Positions 45,176-54,750 of a DNA stretch of 64,000 nucleotides are shown one piece after another. Each line of letters begins with the position of its first letter. Within the stretch, counting starts at the first letter, position 1. The notes beneath the pieces were generated by a model. The model saw nothing but the letters and a program-made list of their open reading frames with translations, did not search any database and was not told the DNA's origin. Location of the stretch: NCBI GenBank assembly GCA_029953675.1, contig JAMWBK010000001.1, positions 1,153,001 to 1,217,000 on the forward strand, written 5' to 3'. Both the position numbers and the translations under genes were made by a program. This DNA comes from Rhodosorus marinus (taxonomy: Eukaryota; Rhodophyta; Stylonematophyceae; Stylonematales; Stylonemataceae).

Positions 45176-45394
45176 ACTCAAATGAGTAGGGTTCTACTCT
45201 TCCAAAGCCACAACGGGATTGATCCGGTACAAATCTTGAGTCGGTAGGGCCTCGGTTACTGAGTTGCGGGCTCGGCGAAAGACAGACCGAGCCAATCAGG
45301 AAGAAATGGGACAGCGTATATCCATTGAACGAATACGTTTACTTGGAGACAAAAAAAACAACCCTAGGGGAAGAAAAGGAAGAGCACTGAAAGT

Positions 45395-45465
45395 ATTGAA
45401 TGAATGAATGGTTTAATCGAAGCCGCAAGTCACACGGCATCCAACATCAAAGCAGCGTTCGTAAG
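45395..45465 (-). mobile_element. Family B 3' terminus fragment
   Basis: GAATGAATGGTTTAATCGAAGC, then CATCCAACATCAAAGCAGCG, complement of the B 3' end with the T-run hairpin deleted. Confidence 0.65.
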
Positions 45466-45496
45466 GAAAATATCTATGAAGATACCGTTTTTCTGC

Positions 45497-46051
45497 TTAT
45501 TTCATCATGTTTGGTGGTAGCATTGGTTGGAAATGCTCTCCCTCGGCAAGCAAAAGTTGTTGTTGAAAAGTAGCAGGCAACGCGTAGTATGCCAATGGTG
45601 CTTGAGCGTAGAGTGCTGGACCGTAGGGTGCTGGACCGTAGGGTAGTGCTGCAGCGAATGAATTTGGCCTTGCGGGGAATCCGCCTGGAGGCATAAATTG
45701 CCGTTGAGCCGCGTTCAGTGCTGCTTCCCGTTCAGCTGGATCGATTCCTGCTGCCTCCCGTTCAACCGCATCGACTTCTCCTGCTTCCCGTTGAACAGGC
45801 TCCATCCTTGGTACTCCTCCCGCCTCTCCGGCGTATGCCACAGGACCTCCTCTGGTTCCCAACCCGTAGTAAGCCACTCCATAACCTCCATATCCTGCAT
45901 AGTATGCGGGATGATATGCAAACTGCCGTTGAGCCGCATCGACTTCTGCTTCCCGTTCAACCGGCTCCGCTTCTGGCACCATTACCGCCTCTCCCATTAG
46001 CATTCCACAGGACAGGGCCAAAAGGGCCAATGCTGAAACCGTCATCTTCAT
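45497..46051 (-). CDS. Small secreted Tyr/Ala/Pro-rich protein with REA-type repeats
   Basis: 184 aa with signal peptide MKMTVSALALLALSCGMLMG. After it come two related blocks: AEPVEREAEVDAAQRQF and MEPVQREAGEVDAVEREAAGIDPAEREAALNAAQRQF (read in parts), each ending in AAQRQF. Between and after them lie Tyr/Gly/Ala segments (YHPAYYAGYGGYGVAYYG) and YGPAPYGPALYAQAPLAYY. No Cys after the signal. Repeated acidic spacers followed by the same hexapeptide could mark processing of a precursor, or could be a structural cell-wall/matrix protein; neither is established. A TATA box lies 150 bp upstream. Confidence 0.75.
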   Translation of the reverse strand: MKMTVSALALLALSCGMLMGEAVMVPEAEPVEREAEVDAAQRQFAYHPAYYAGYGGYGVAYYGLGTRGGPVAYAGEAGGVPRMEPVQREAGEVDAVEREAAGIDPAEREAALNAAQRQFMPPGGFPARPNSFAAALPYGPAPYGPALYAQAPLAYYALPATFQQQLLLAEGEHFQPMLPPNMMK

Positions 46052-46200
46052 GTTTACTTCTTAACTGGTGGTGGCTTGACTACTTGCTTCCTGTTCAGCT
46101 TCCTTCCGATTTCTTATCGCTGTACTACTCCCTGAGAAACAAGTGATTGTCGATGCCTGCTACTCGACCACCAGATGGACTGATTTAGCTCTTCCAACAC

Positions 46201-46208
46201 TTTATATA
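46201..46208 (-). promoter_or_regulatory. TATA box of the 184-aa secreted protein gene
   Basis: TATATAAA on the minus strand, 150 bp before the ATG at 46051. Confidence 0.65.
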
Positions 46209-46279
46209 CTCTTTCACATAGTCTTCGAGTCTGAAGCCAGCAGCTGGAAAAGCCAAGATTGCTCGTGTATAACCCACTC

Positions 46280-46875
46280 TTTGGGGGCGCTAGTGGAACA
46301 ACGAAGTTTCATCAGCAATCACGGAAAAGATTCGAAAGTGAGCTATTAGATACTTTGGCTACATTTCCTGCGACTTTGGATCCAAAAAAAGGTCGATTTT
46401 CCTCCTTCTCCTGGCACAACACTCATCCAACTGACCCTCATCGTACTGACCAGGTCTGTTCATGTTGAAACCGCTCCTCTGGGGCGGCTGTGGAACACAG
46501 AAGTTTCATCAGTAATCGCGAAAAGAATTGCTAGTTAGCTCTTGTATGCTCTGGATATATAACTTGTAACTTTAGGATTGAAATATAAGCCCGAGCCAAT
46601 GATCGCTATTACAACAATCGTTGAAGCGCGACTCTCACCGGCTAACAACAGCTAGGATCGTTTGTTGGATGCACTGTACAACCGACAGCGCTGCGGAGCA
46701 AATAATAATCTATCGATCGTTTCAAGTTCATCGATCTAATTACCCTGTTAGAGCGAAAGAATGTCGGGAAAAATTGAGTGTGGAACTGTCCTTGTTAGGA
46801 AATTGTGGAACAGATAAGTTTCATTATTAATTGCAATGGGGACCCCGAATTTGTGCGTTAGATACCGCAAGTTGC
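46280..46875. repeat. Three related segments upstream of the secreted Tyr-rich protein gene
   Basis: GTGGAACA..GAAGTTTCATCAG-type segments at about 46288-46365, 46487-46556 and 46803-46870, each followed by GCAATCxCGxAAAAG or a decayed version. Spacing about 200 and 315 bp. They may be duplicated promoter sequence. Confidence 0.55.
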
Positions 46876-46879
46876 ATCT

Positions 46880-48318
46880 CTTGGGTTTGGCATAAAAGTC
46901 GTATAAAATCCCCGAATTCACAACATTTACTGAATACTGTTAGCGGTGTGTTGACGGGTCCGACGTTTAAGGAGCAGAAAAGAGCATAAAACTGACGGAC
47001 TCGAGAGAAAAACAGACTGACAGTTGCGAGTTTCATCGTTCCAGTCAAGAAGCTACTCCCTGAGTGGCTCCCTGTGACGCTCACACTCCAAAAATAGCTC
47101 ACTGATCACAAAACACGTCTTGAAATTCGTATCAAGCTAGTCTCTATCTCACCTCACCACATCCGATGACCGCATCAGCCATCTCTCGGCTACCCCAACG
47201 GTTTTCGGATTTCCACCCATCCGCGACTCGGTAAGCGACTCGGGGGGTGACTCAACATGGCACCATAACTCACCCGTCAAAAATTCTCGATAACACACGC
47301 GTCAAATATCTAGCCAGTATCTCAGTTGACTACATCCGACGACCTCATCAGCCATCTACCGGTTTCCCCAATGTACTTCCTAAAATACATTCATTCTATC
47401 GCACACGTTCCTGATCACATCCGAATCGAACCAATCAGTGGTGATGGTTGGGTGGTTACGTGCGGTCGCTGCAGTAGGTAGCTCTCGGATAAAAGTTACG
47501 GGGTTACGTTAGGCTGCGATGAGATTAGCTGCGCTGTGGTAGGTAGCTGCCAAAGAAGGCTACCGGGTTGTGAACCAGCCAGCATCTCAGCTCTCCTCGC
47601 TGATCACCCGTTTGAAGTCCTGATTGTGACGTATCGCGAAAGCGATTCCAAAATCGAGCCCTCATATGCTCCGTTAGTACTACTACTATCGGCGGTACGC
47701 ACTAAGCGGGACTGGGGGCGCGATGCGCACTAGTTGCTAGGAAAAATAGCGTACAATCCAAGGGGCGCTAGTATGCTGCTGGAGCGCAATAAGCCGAAAC
47801 TGAGCAGATGAGTAGGAGTACTCAGCAGAGTGGTCAGCAAAGATTTTGCGCAGGCACCCCATGCTTGACTTTTGAAGATGATCAAAGCTTTTCCAAAGTG
47901 GAAGGCTATATTTGCACCGGGCTATATGTTGACTATGTTTCTTTTCAAGTCACCTTTGGTTCAAATAAAAGTCAGATCGAATTACCGTATCTGCTACATT
48001 ATTGTTGAATATTATTAAGGCCTATCTAAACTGATCCGACGTTGAAAAAGCAAAACCGACAACCTCAATAGCCATCTATCGGTACCCGAGAGACGTTGGG
48101 GTTCAATCAAAAGGTGAGCAGCGACCGGCTCGGTTTGAGTACCTCTTTGACGCCACACCCCAACCGTTATCTAAAAGAGCACGACCAATTTCTGATCAAG
48201 TTCACATCAACACAGTCAGTATCTCAGACCACTACATTGGTCGGAATGACCAGCAATCTATTGGTGTCAACTGCAAGATCATCATGCTCCCATAAGCAGT
48301 GTCTACAGTCCAAACGGC
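46880..48318. repeat. Intergenic with dispersed 30-bp repeats, no gene
   Basis: A motif of the form CATCCGAxGACCxCATCAGCC followed by ATCTxxCGG occurs at about 47160 and 47331 and in weaker form at 48058. No ORF shows a recognisable domain. Confidence 0.5.
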
Positions 48319-48526
48319 TTCCGGGTTGTACCCCCCAAGCCGTTGTACCCCGAAGCCGCTGTACCCCGAAGCCGTTGTACCTCGAAGCCATTGTACCCCC
48401 GAAGCCGTTGTACCCCGAAGCCGTTGTACCCCGGAGCCGTTGTACCTCGAAGCCATTGTACCCCCGAAGCCGTTGTACCCCGATTCCGTTGTACCCCGAA
48501 GCCGTTGTACCCCCGAAAGCCGTTGG
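48319..48526. repeat. Minisatellite, about 12 units of 16-17 bp
   Basis: Unit CCGTTGTACCCCGAAG with variants ending CTCGAAG and starting CCATTG. Variants recur in the same order (CTCGAAG unit, CCATTG unit, two normal units), giving a higher-order period of about 65 bp. It directly precedes a family B 3' fragment. Confidence 0.92.
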
Positions 48527-48534
48527 AGACTCCA

Positions 48535-48850
48535 ATGGCGGTATCAAATACGCGGGGGCTTTGTCTTCCCCTGGTGTTCGTGCTTCGGCACTAGCACATC
48601 GCTTGGTACCCCTGATCATTGAGTGCTTTGGGTTCATGGACTCTGTTGGTTCTCGCTGGCTTCGGGAGTTGTTCCGCGAACGCCCTGACCGTCTTCAATC
48701 GTTGTTTACCCGCTTAAGTTTCCTGCTGTGGCGCATGAATGCCGCTTTGATGTTGGAGGCGCGAGTACTTCGCCGCGCTTAGTCTTTTTTTCCCCTCGGG
48801 GTTTTTTTTTCAGCCTCCGATTAAACCATTCATTCAATGGCGGTTCGGAT
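48535..48850 (+). mobile_element. Family B 3' fragment
   Basis: Last about 80 codons of ORF2 (IKYAGALSSPGVRASALAHR to VLRRA), stop at 48780, then 3' UTR with CCCCTCGGGG between T runs and AGCCTCCGATTAAACCATTC. 5'-truncated; near-identical to the complete copy. Confidence 0.9.
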
Positions 48851-48949
48851 ATTAAATTACATTATATTTTTATACCGTCCAACAACAAGCCCTACAATAT
48901 ATTTAAAAAACTAGAAATGGTAGGAATTTTTTTTGCGGAACAAGAGTGA

Positions 48950-49413
48950 CCGAAAAAGTGGGACACCGTGTCACTTCGGTAGTTATTAATACGTCCCACC
49001 TGGGCACTGCCTCAATTATTCCAGAATACAAGGTTTATTTCTATCCTAATTGCTCCCTAATTAGGTAGTTTATCCCAAAACTAGCTTTCCTTTTCTAACT
49101 AACTGTGGTTCTTCTTTCCTTACCTTTTTTCTTCTCTACCTGCCAGCTAACCTCGAACGTATTGGGTGGGGTTCCATCGTACTTATATGCTTACTTCATC
49201 GGAATGGGCAATACCGCCGAGACTAAAATAAGAGTTGTTAGCTCCATAAACTCTGGTAGTACCTGAGCATAATTTTAGCTCTTCCGGATGATAGTGGTGG
49301 AAGGTTGAATTGCTTGGAAGGGCTCAGAAGTCACAGTTATTTTTTCAATGATTAATTTCTGTTTGGTGGGTTGACTATTTTTATTTGATTGGACTTTTCT
49401 AACATAGCCTGAA
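48950..49413. repeat. 450-bp repeat, copy 2
   Basis: See copy 1 at 41900-42363. Differences include ATATGC for ATACGC, CGGAATGGG for CGAAATGGG and CTTGGAAGG for CTTAGAAGG. Confidence 0.92.
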
Positions 49414-49465
49414 TGAATGGTTTAATCCGAGGCTGAAAAAAAAAAACCGCGAGGGGAAAAAAAGA

Positions 49466-52400
49466 CTAAGCGCGGCGAAGTACTCGCGCCTCCAACATCA
49501 AAGCGGCATTCATGCGCCACAGCAGGAAACTTAAGCGGGTAAACAACGATTGAAGACGGTCAGGGCGTTCGCGGAACAACTCCCGAAGCCAGCGAGAACC
49601 AACAGAGTCCATGAACCCAAAGCACTCAATGATCAGGGGTACCAAGCGATGTGCTAGTGCCGAAGCACGAACACCAGGGGAAGACAAAGCCCCCGCGTAT
49701 TTGATCTCTTTGCGGCGTCTCATGCTGGCGGCGGCAGATCCACGGCGCTCCCCCGCAGCCGGGAGATAACGACTAGCTTGAGGGTTGGGAACAGCAAGAT
49801 CAACGTATGTGGTACGGCGGCTGTCGTCACAGGTGATCACCAGGTCGGCTACACGGCGTTCATCATTTTGAAAGTCCGCGACGGGTAAAGGTTTCTCACG
49901 TTCGATTTCCAGACCGGCTTGCCGGACTATAGGCCGAAGTTCCCGGTATAACAGGTTCAAGATCCGTGTGTGGCGGCGGGTTCGAGCACCTTTCACCGCC
50001 GGGCAACTAGCGAGCAGGTGGGCGCCAAAATCTGCGTTGTCTTCAGTCTGAGAGCAGAGAGGGCACGACGAACCCATCTCGTACGGCCAAGGGGGCTGCT
50101 GTAAGCCGAGGTATAAGCGCAGTGAAGTACGCACTTCGAAATCCGACAGTGTGAGTGGCGGAAAGGCTGGTACGGTCATGAGCCACTGAGAGCTAAGAAC
50201 CCCTCCAAGACTACGTAGGCGGGCGCGAGCGCGAGAAGATGAGACCATCTGCGCGAGGAGTCGGCCATATGCAGCACGGTGCAAGTCCCAAGAAAGGATA
50301 TTTTGCAGCGCATCCGTGCGTGCTTGAGCTCGGCTCCCAGCGCGCTGGGAATCATCAGGAGGATCAACTGGAACTTCTTCTTCTGCGGCAACCACTGGGT
50401 CAATCTCCCCTAGAACAGGTTCAGGCGCAGGACGAATCCCCGGGGCGGAGCCTCGAGAGCGGTCAAATACAGCTCGCCAGTCAGGAAGACGGGGTTGAAC
50501 GGTTTCGGGGAGACTAGTACAGGAGTTCAGGGCGGTTTGGAGCTCCAGAAACAAGTCTTGGGCGCTTTCCGGTACGCTGGGAAGCAAGACACCCCGCGAG
50601 AGGCTCGCCATCAAATTGCGGAACTTCGAGATACCCAAGCTGCTCAAAGTGGGAAGTGCGGTTCCCCAGGCCCCTACTGCGGCTGCAGGTTGGACCACAA
50701 CACGATTGCAGAGGCCCAGTCCCCCCAATCGCAATGGGAGGCCTACCTGGGCGCGCACAACATCACAGGTGGGTCGCGGCAGAGCGCTCAGCTCTTCATC
50801 GAGAAATACCCCAGGTCACGGAAACTTTCAGCATCCGCACGAGTGGCCAACCACCGGCCCCAATGAGTTGGAAGTGAGCGAAGCCAATAGGTTAACCGCT
50901 GACTGCAACAATACCGAAACAGCAACAACGAGCACTGGAGAAAGCCCGGAGGTAGCCGTCGAAGCTCTGCAACCAGCTGTCTGTGCTTACCGAGGAGCTG
51001 CAGCAACTCGCCTTCAACGAAGGACGGCGACCCGTAGGGGATGCCTAAGTGGACAAAACCATCCGGTCTCCAAATATCCTGGAACGACGCAGGTACCTGC
51101 TGCTCTTGTGCAGCTACACCTCCCCAGTAGAACGATTTGTGATGATTAACCTCCAGGTCAACCCGCGAAGCCAAGGAGCGGAGACGATCATAAGCGAGCG
51201 CTAGAGTATCAGGGGGCCCCAGGAGGCACACGTCGTCGTGGTATGCAACCGTACGAACCTGCGGGAATTCGGAGCGAAGACAAAGCAAGACGAGTTGTAG
51301 TCCACAGGCATGTAGGAAAGGGGACAAGGGATCACCCTGTTGTACCCCTGTGCGCGCCGCAAACGTGTGTGAGGAAGCGCCAAGGGTGTCATAGGTAGCC
51401 CCACGACCAAGCGGAGAATAAAGTCTACTAACAAAGGGAAAGCCTACAGGGAAGACTTCGCGCACCACGTGCATGAGAGCCGGACGAGAGACGCGGTTGA
51501 ACGCATTGGTAAAATCTACAGAGAGGAGCCCAGAATCTGGGGAGTACGCCATTTCCGAACGGAGTAAAACAGACAACAACTCACAGCCACCACGATAGCC
51601 CACGCCTAACTGCACGTGCCCAAAGAAACGGCGGGATTCGGGAACCAGGATTTTCACTAACCATCGCGCCGCCAATTTGCGGACCACCTCAACCAGGCCA
51701 ATAGGGCGAATAGCAGGGCTCGAGGCCGTGTGGCTGGGCTTCGAAAGCAGACACAACTGCGAACGCCCGACCAAGAACCACGCACACTCACACAGGGGAT
51801 CACCATTCACAAGCGCTTCGACCACCCACGCCAACGCCTTCAAACCTTCATCACTTAAGAAACGGAGATATTCCACCCGCAGCCCCGAGGGCCCTGGGGA
51901 ACGGCCCTTCGGAGCATCATGAACCAACTCACGCACCGCCTCCAGATTGACCACTAACCGCGCACTGGGATGTGGCGCGGCGCGGTACTCTTCCAACACT
52001 GATTCAAACGAGGAGTCCCAAGGGGAGCCTTCCGAGGGAAAGAGCAAACGGAGCGGTGAAGAAAGATCATCGGAGTATGGAACCACAGGTTGCCGCTGCT
52101 GGAGGATCCCGGCTGCCCGCCGCAGATCACCGCCTGCCACCGCGTGACGCGCCCGATTCTGTCGAGAAGACCTAAAAGCTGAGGAAGCACTAGGAGAAAA
52201 GGAAGAGAGAGAAGCGAAATAAAGACGTTCGAGGTCCTCAAAGTCGCCGGAAAGGAACATTTGCAGTTTTCGGCGAGGGTGGACCCGGCGAGGATGTGGG
52301 TTGAGGGGGACGGTAGAGGATGTGAGCACGAGGCGGGGAAAAAGAACAAGAGTTCCCAGCGAAGAGAGCAGTGAGGGTTCGCGGCGACCTGCTGCCAGAG

Positions 52401-52607
52401 AAAATCCAACACCAATCCTAGGGGCTTATGAAGTCGACGAGGGAGCCGTACGGCCGTGCTCTGACGACAAAGGGGAAGGGAACCGTCCGGGTAGGAGGCG
52501 ATAAGGTGCGAAAACCACGAGAGAACACGCTCATGCCAGGCTGAGCGGTCACTGGTAAACAGGGGTAACCGGGACGACACGCACGCGGAGGAGGAAGACT
52601 CAGACAT
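49466..52607 (-). pseudogene. Family B ORF2 (RT, CCHC, RLE), two frameshifts
   Basis: ATG at 52607 within ATGTCTGA, overlapping the ORF1 stop by 8 nt. Order as in the 9.5-14 kb copy: N-terminal region without APE motifs, KGRSPGPSGLRVEYLRFL, RPIGLVEVVRKLAARW, SVDFTNAFNRVSRP, GVQQGDPLSPFLHACGLQ, AYHDDVCLLG, LPLRLGGLGLCN, finger CPLC-x11-H-x4-C, ARTRRHTRIL, RVADLVITCDDSRRTTYVDL, ending ARVLRRA. One T is missing near 52345 (T run after LLFF) and another near 50790 (GGTATTTCTCG versus GGTATTTTCTCG in the other copy). Apart from these it is complete at about 1045 codons. Confidence 0.9.
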
Positions 52608-53898
52608 CGGGCCTCCCCTCAGTCGGGAAGGCAGATCGAATATCCGGAGGAGGTGCCTCGGAGGGAGGCTCAGGAGCCGCACGACGCTTACGTGGAGGGC
52701 GCACGAAGGAACTAAAAGACCTGAAGAAAGTAGACACAGGGTTTTCAGCAGCGGAGTCTTGACTGAGGGTGTCCAGAGCCAGCGGATTGGGAGAGGCCGA
52801 TGGTGCTTCTGCCATGTCGGTGTCACGAGCCTCGGAGACAGGGCGAGGGGAGGAAGGGTGCTCAGGAGTCGGCGGCAGAAGGTCAGACGCAGGGTGGGCT
52901 TCCAGCAGGGTGGCCTCAGTGGAGAGGAAGGCCTCTAGCGCGGTGCGGAGGACCCCGCGAGGAGGAAAACGCGCGAAGAGGCTCGCCTGTATGCGCGAGA
53001 GCCGCGCCGCATGAGTGTGTAGCGCGACAACCGAAGCCTGCGAGGCATCCAGGTTTTGCAAGGCCGACGGTGGAACCCAGCCGGCGTCAAAACGATCGAA
53101 CTCGACAAACAAAGAGACATGAGGACGAGTCAGTATCATGTTGGCCAGAGCAGAGCGCTGGGGCGCGGGGGTGGTTACAAGCGATTGAAGGAACTGGTAA
53201 GCCGAGTCAGTAACAAGAAAACAGGCATGAGGGCCCGTGAAGTCCACATATAGGAATTCAGACGGGGCGACCCCAAGGGAGGAAGCCATGGTGTCGCGAA
53301 AATCGCGGTAGTGGACGGGCGCGCGGCCCCGACCACGAGAGGGGGTCTGGGGACGCACGTTCGTCATCCAAACAAAGTGGAACGGAGATAGTTGGCGAGA
53401 AGAGTCAATAGGGATGTGTTGTGGCATCATACGCACCATTGCCGTCGTGCGTTGTTCAGAAGAGCCCCTGCGTAGGACCTGCGAATAGGTCGCACGTGGG
53501 GCACTGGAGGGAGCAGGATTCGGGCCCGACGCGGGCCCAGGAGGCGTCTGTCCTTGAATAGGGGTAGGCCAGTCGGAATCAGGAATGACCGGAGCGGAGC
53601 GCTCGGGTCGGGTGGAGGCAGGCCCCGCTGTACCGTGCGGATCCGCGGGGACGGGCACCGGGGGGTATGGGGCAGGCGCGGAGGCGGAGAAGCGCTCCAA
53701 ATAGGCGATCAGCAGGGGCAGGCGGTGTTCCTGGGAAGCAGTCACAAGAAGACTCGTCAGTTTCGAGCAGATCCCATGGGCTAACTCGTCAGCGCAGTCC
53801 GTGAGGGTGGCCGCGGTACTAAACCCGCCCACGCTGAGCTCCACGCGCGCTGAGAGAACGGCTCCGTCCGCCGGAATGGGTGGGGAAACCCCAACCAT
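52600..53898 (-). CDS. Family B ORF1 protein, 432 aa
   Basis: Start MVGVSPPIPADG chosen over the longer frame beginning at 54087 because all A and B ORF1s align at this residue and upstream sequence is 5' UTR in the family. Middle: Pro/Ala-rich linker, motif TYSQVLRRGSSEQRTTA, then the core FHFVWMTNVRPQT, VHYRDFRDTMASSLGV, FLYVDFTGPHACFLVTDSAYQFLQSL, PHVSLFVEFDRF and a helical ALHTHAARLSRIQASLFARF. C-terminal acidic/Ser/Pro region and basic patch RPPRKRRAAPEPP. The core's strand-helix-strand order (VWMTNVRP / RDFRDTMASSL / EFLYVDF / ACFLVTD) resembles an RRM-like fold, which is inference. By analogy with other non-LTR ORF1 proteins it would bind element RNA. The stop overlaps the ORF2 start. 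Confidence 0.85.
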   Translation of the reverse strand: MVGVSPPIPADGAVLSARVELSVGGFSTAATLTDCADELAHGICSKLTSLLVTASQEHRLPLLIAYLERFSASAPAPYPPVPVPADPHGTAGPASTRPERSAPVIPDSDWPTPIQGQTPPGPASGPNPAPSSAPRATYSQVLRRGSSEQRTTAMVRMMPQHIPIDSSRQLSPFHFVWMTNVRPQTPSRGRGRAPVHYRDFRDTMASSLGVAPSEFLYVDFTGPHACFLVTDSAYQFLQSLVTTPAPQRSALANMILTRPHVSLFVEFDRFDAGWVPPSALQNLDASQASVVALHTHAARLSRIQASLFARFPPRGVLRTALEAFLSTEATLLEAHPASDLLPPTPEHPSSPRPVSEARDTDMAEAPSASPNPLALDTLSQDSAAENPVSTFFRSFSSFVRPPRKRRAAPEPPSEAPPPDIRSAFPTEGRPDV

Positions 53899-54156
53899 AA
53901 CGATTGGAAGGTGTGAAAAACCGATTCCCCCACGAAACCCCCAAAAAGAGAACTTGTTCCCAACGTTTGCAACCAAAGAAAAACCACCACGACCTCCAAG
54001 GGGCGCTAGCAACCCCCAGCACGCACCACACCAATAGAAGATGCGGGGGAAAGGCTGCAGAAAGAAGCGCCTCCCACCGAAGAACACAATTGCGACTCAA
54101 AACCACCAAAAGCCAGCACCATACACCCTCACGAAACCAAAAACTGCTTCTTTGTA

Positions 54157-54390
54157 CATAGCCTGAAGCGCTACGCAAGGCGTGAAGATGAACTAATAAC
54201 TAGGGAGGGAAGCATGCAACCCCAGACGCCGATGGCGCGCCTCGGAAAGCATGTGGCTGGAATATCGCCAAAGGGAGACGCTTAAACGCCTCAAGAGCGC
54301 CAAATATTCAGTAGGATGTTCAGCAAAACATTTCCGCAACCACTCTAAACCCGACTTATCCACGTGACCAAAGCTTTCCACAATGAATGG
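54157..54390 (-). mobile_element. Family A 3' end fragment
   Basis: Last 62 codons (ESFGHVDKSGLEWLRKC to ASLPSY) on the minus strand, 3' UTR stem, and a tail that stops after GGCTATGTACA, where family B begins. Confidence 0.88.
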
Positions 54391-54750
54391 TCTATTTGAT
54401 TTGCGGCGGACTCACAACGAACATCTTCATGGCGACCTATGCGAAGAACAGTCTTTCTGTTGGCGCCTTCGCAAGCGAGGTCTGAGTGGTCTCCGCGATA
54501 AAAAGGGGCGAACATGAAATTCTCGAGGCGTGAAGCCAAAACACTGAATTTGCCAAAGGTGACAAGCCGATAGAGCAAAGCGGGAATATGTATCGCGGCA
54601 CCCACCCCATCGATTCTCTGAACGATCACGAAAAAAAAAAAAATCTCATGAAATCCCACTTTGGCATAGTACAGTATCTCAAACCATACATCCGTCGGCT
54701 TGACCCAGCCATTTCTGTTGGCGTCAGCTGCATCTTCATTGTACACCCAA
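54391..54750. other. Spacer between opposite elements, no recognised gene
   Basis: A frame runs through part of it on minus but has no family signal. Confidence 0.4.

Larger units (their letters stand above)
49414..54147 (-). mobile_element. Family B non-LTR retrotransposon, full length
   Basis: 5' end at 54147 (TTTTTGGTTTCGTGAGG), 5' UTR of about 250 bp, ORF1 53898-52600 intact, ORF2 52607-49466 with two single-base losses in T runs, 3' UTR and terminal AATGGTTTAATC/ATTCATTCA region at 49414-49440. Its 5' end directly follows a family A tail fragment in the same orientation; its 3' end is joined to AGGCTATGTTAGAAAAGTCC, which looks like a family A tail. Confidence 0.93.

Noticed and set aside
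45120-45300. Possible tRNA gene
   Set aside because: A GGTTxGAxTC-like string is present but no cloverleaf with matching acceptor arm can be drawn.
48319-48526. Repeat array as CRISPR
   Set aside because: Direct tandem units with no spacers, and no cas-like genes.
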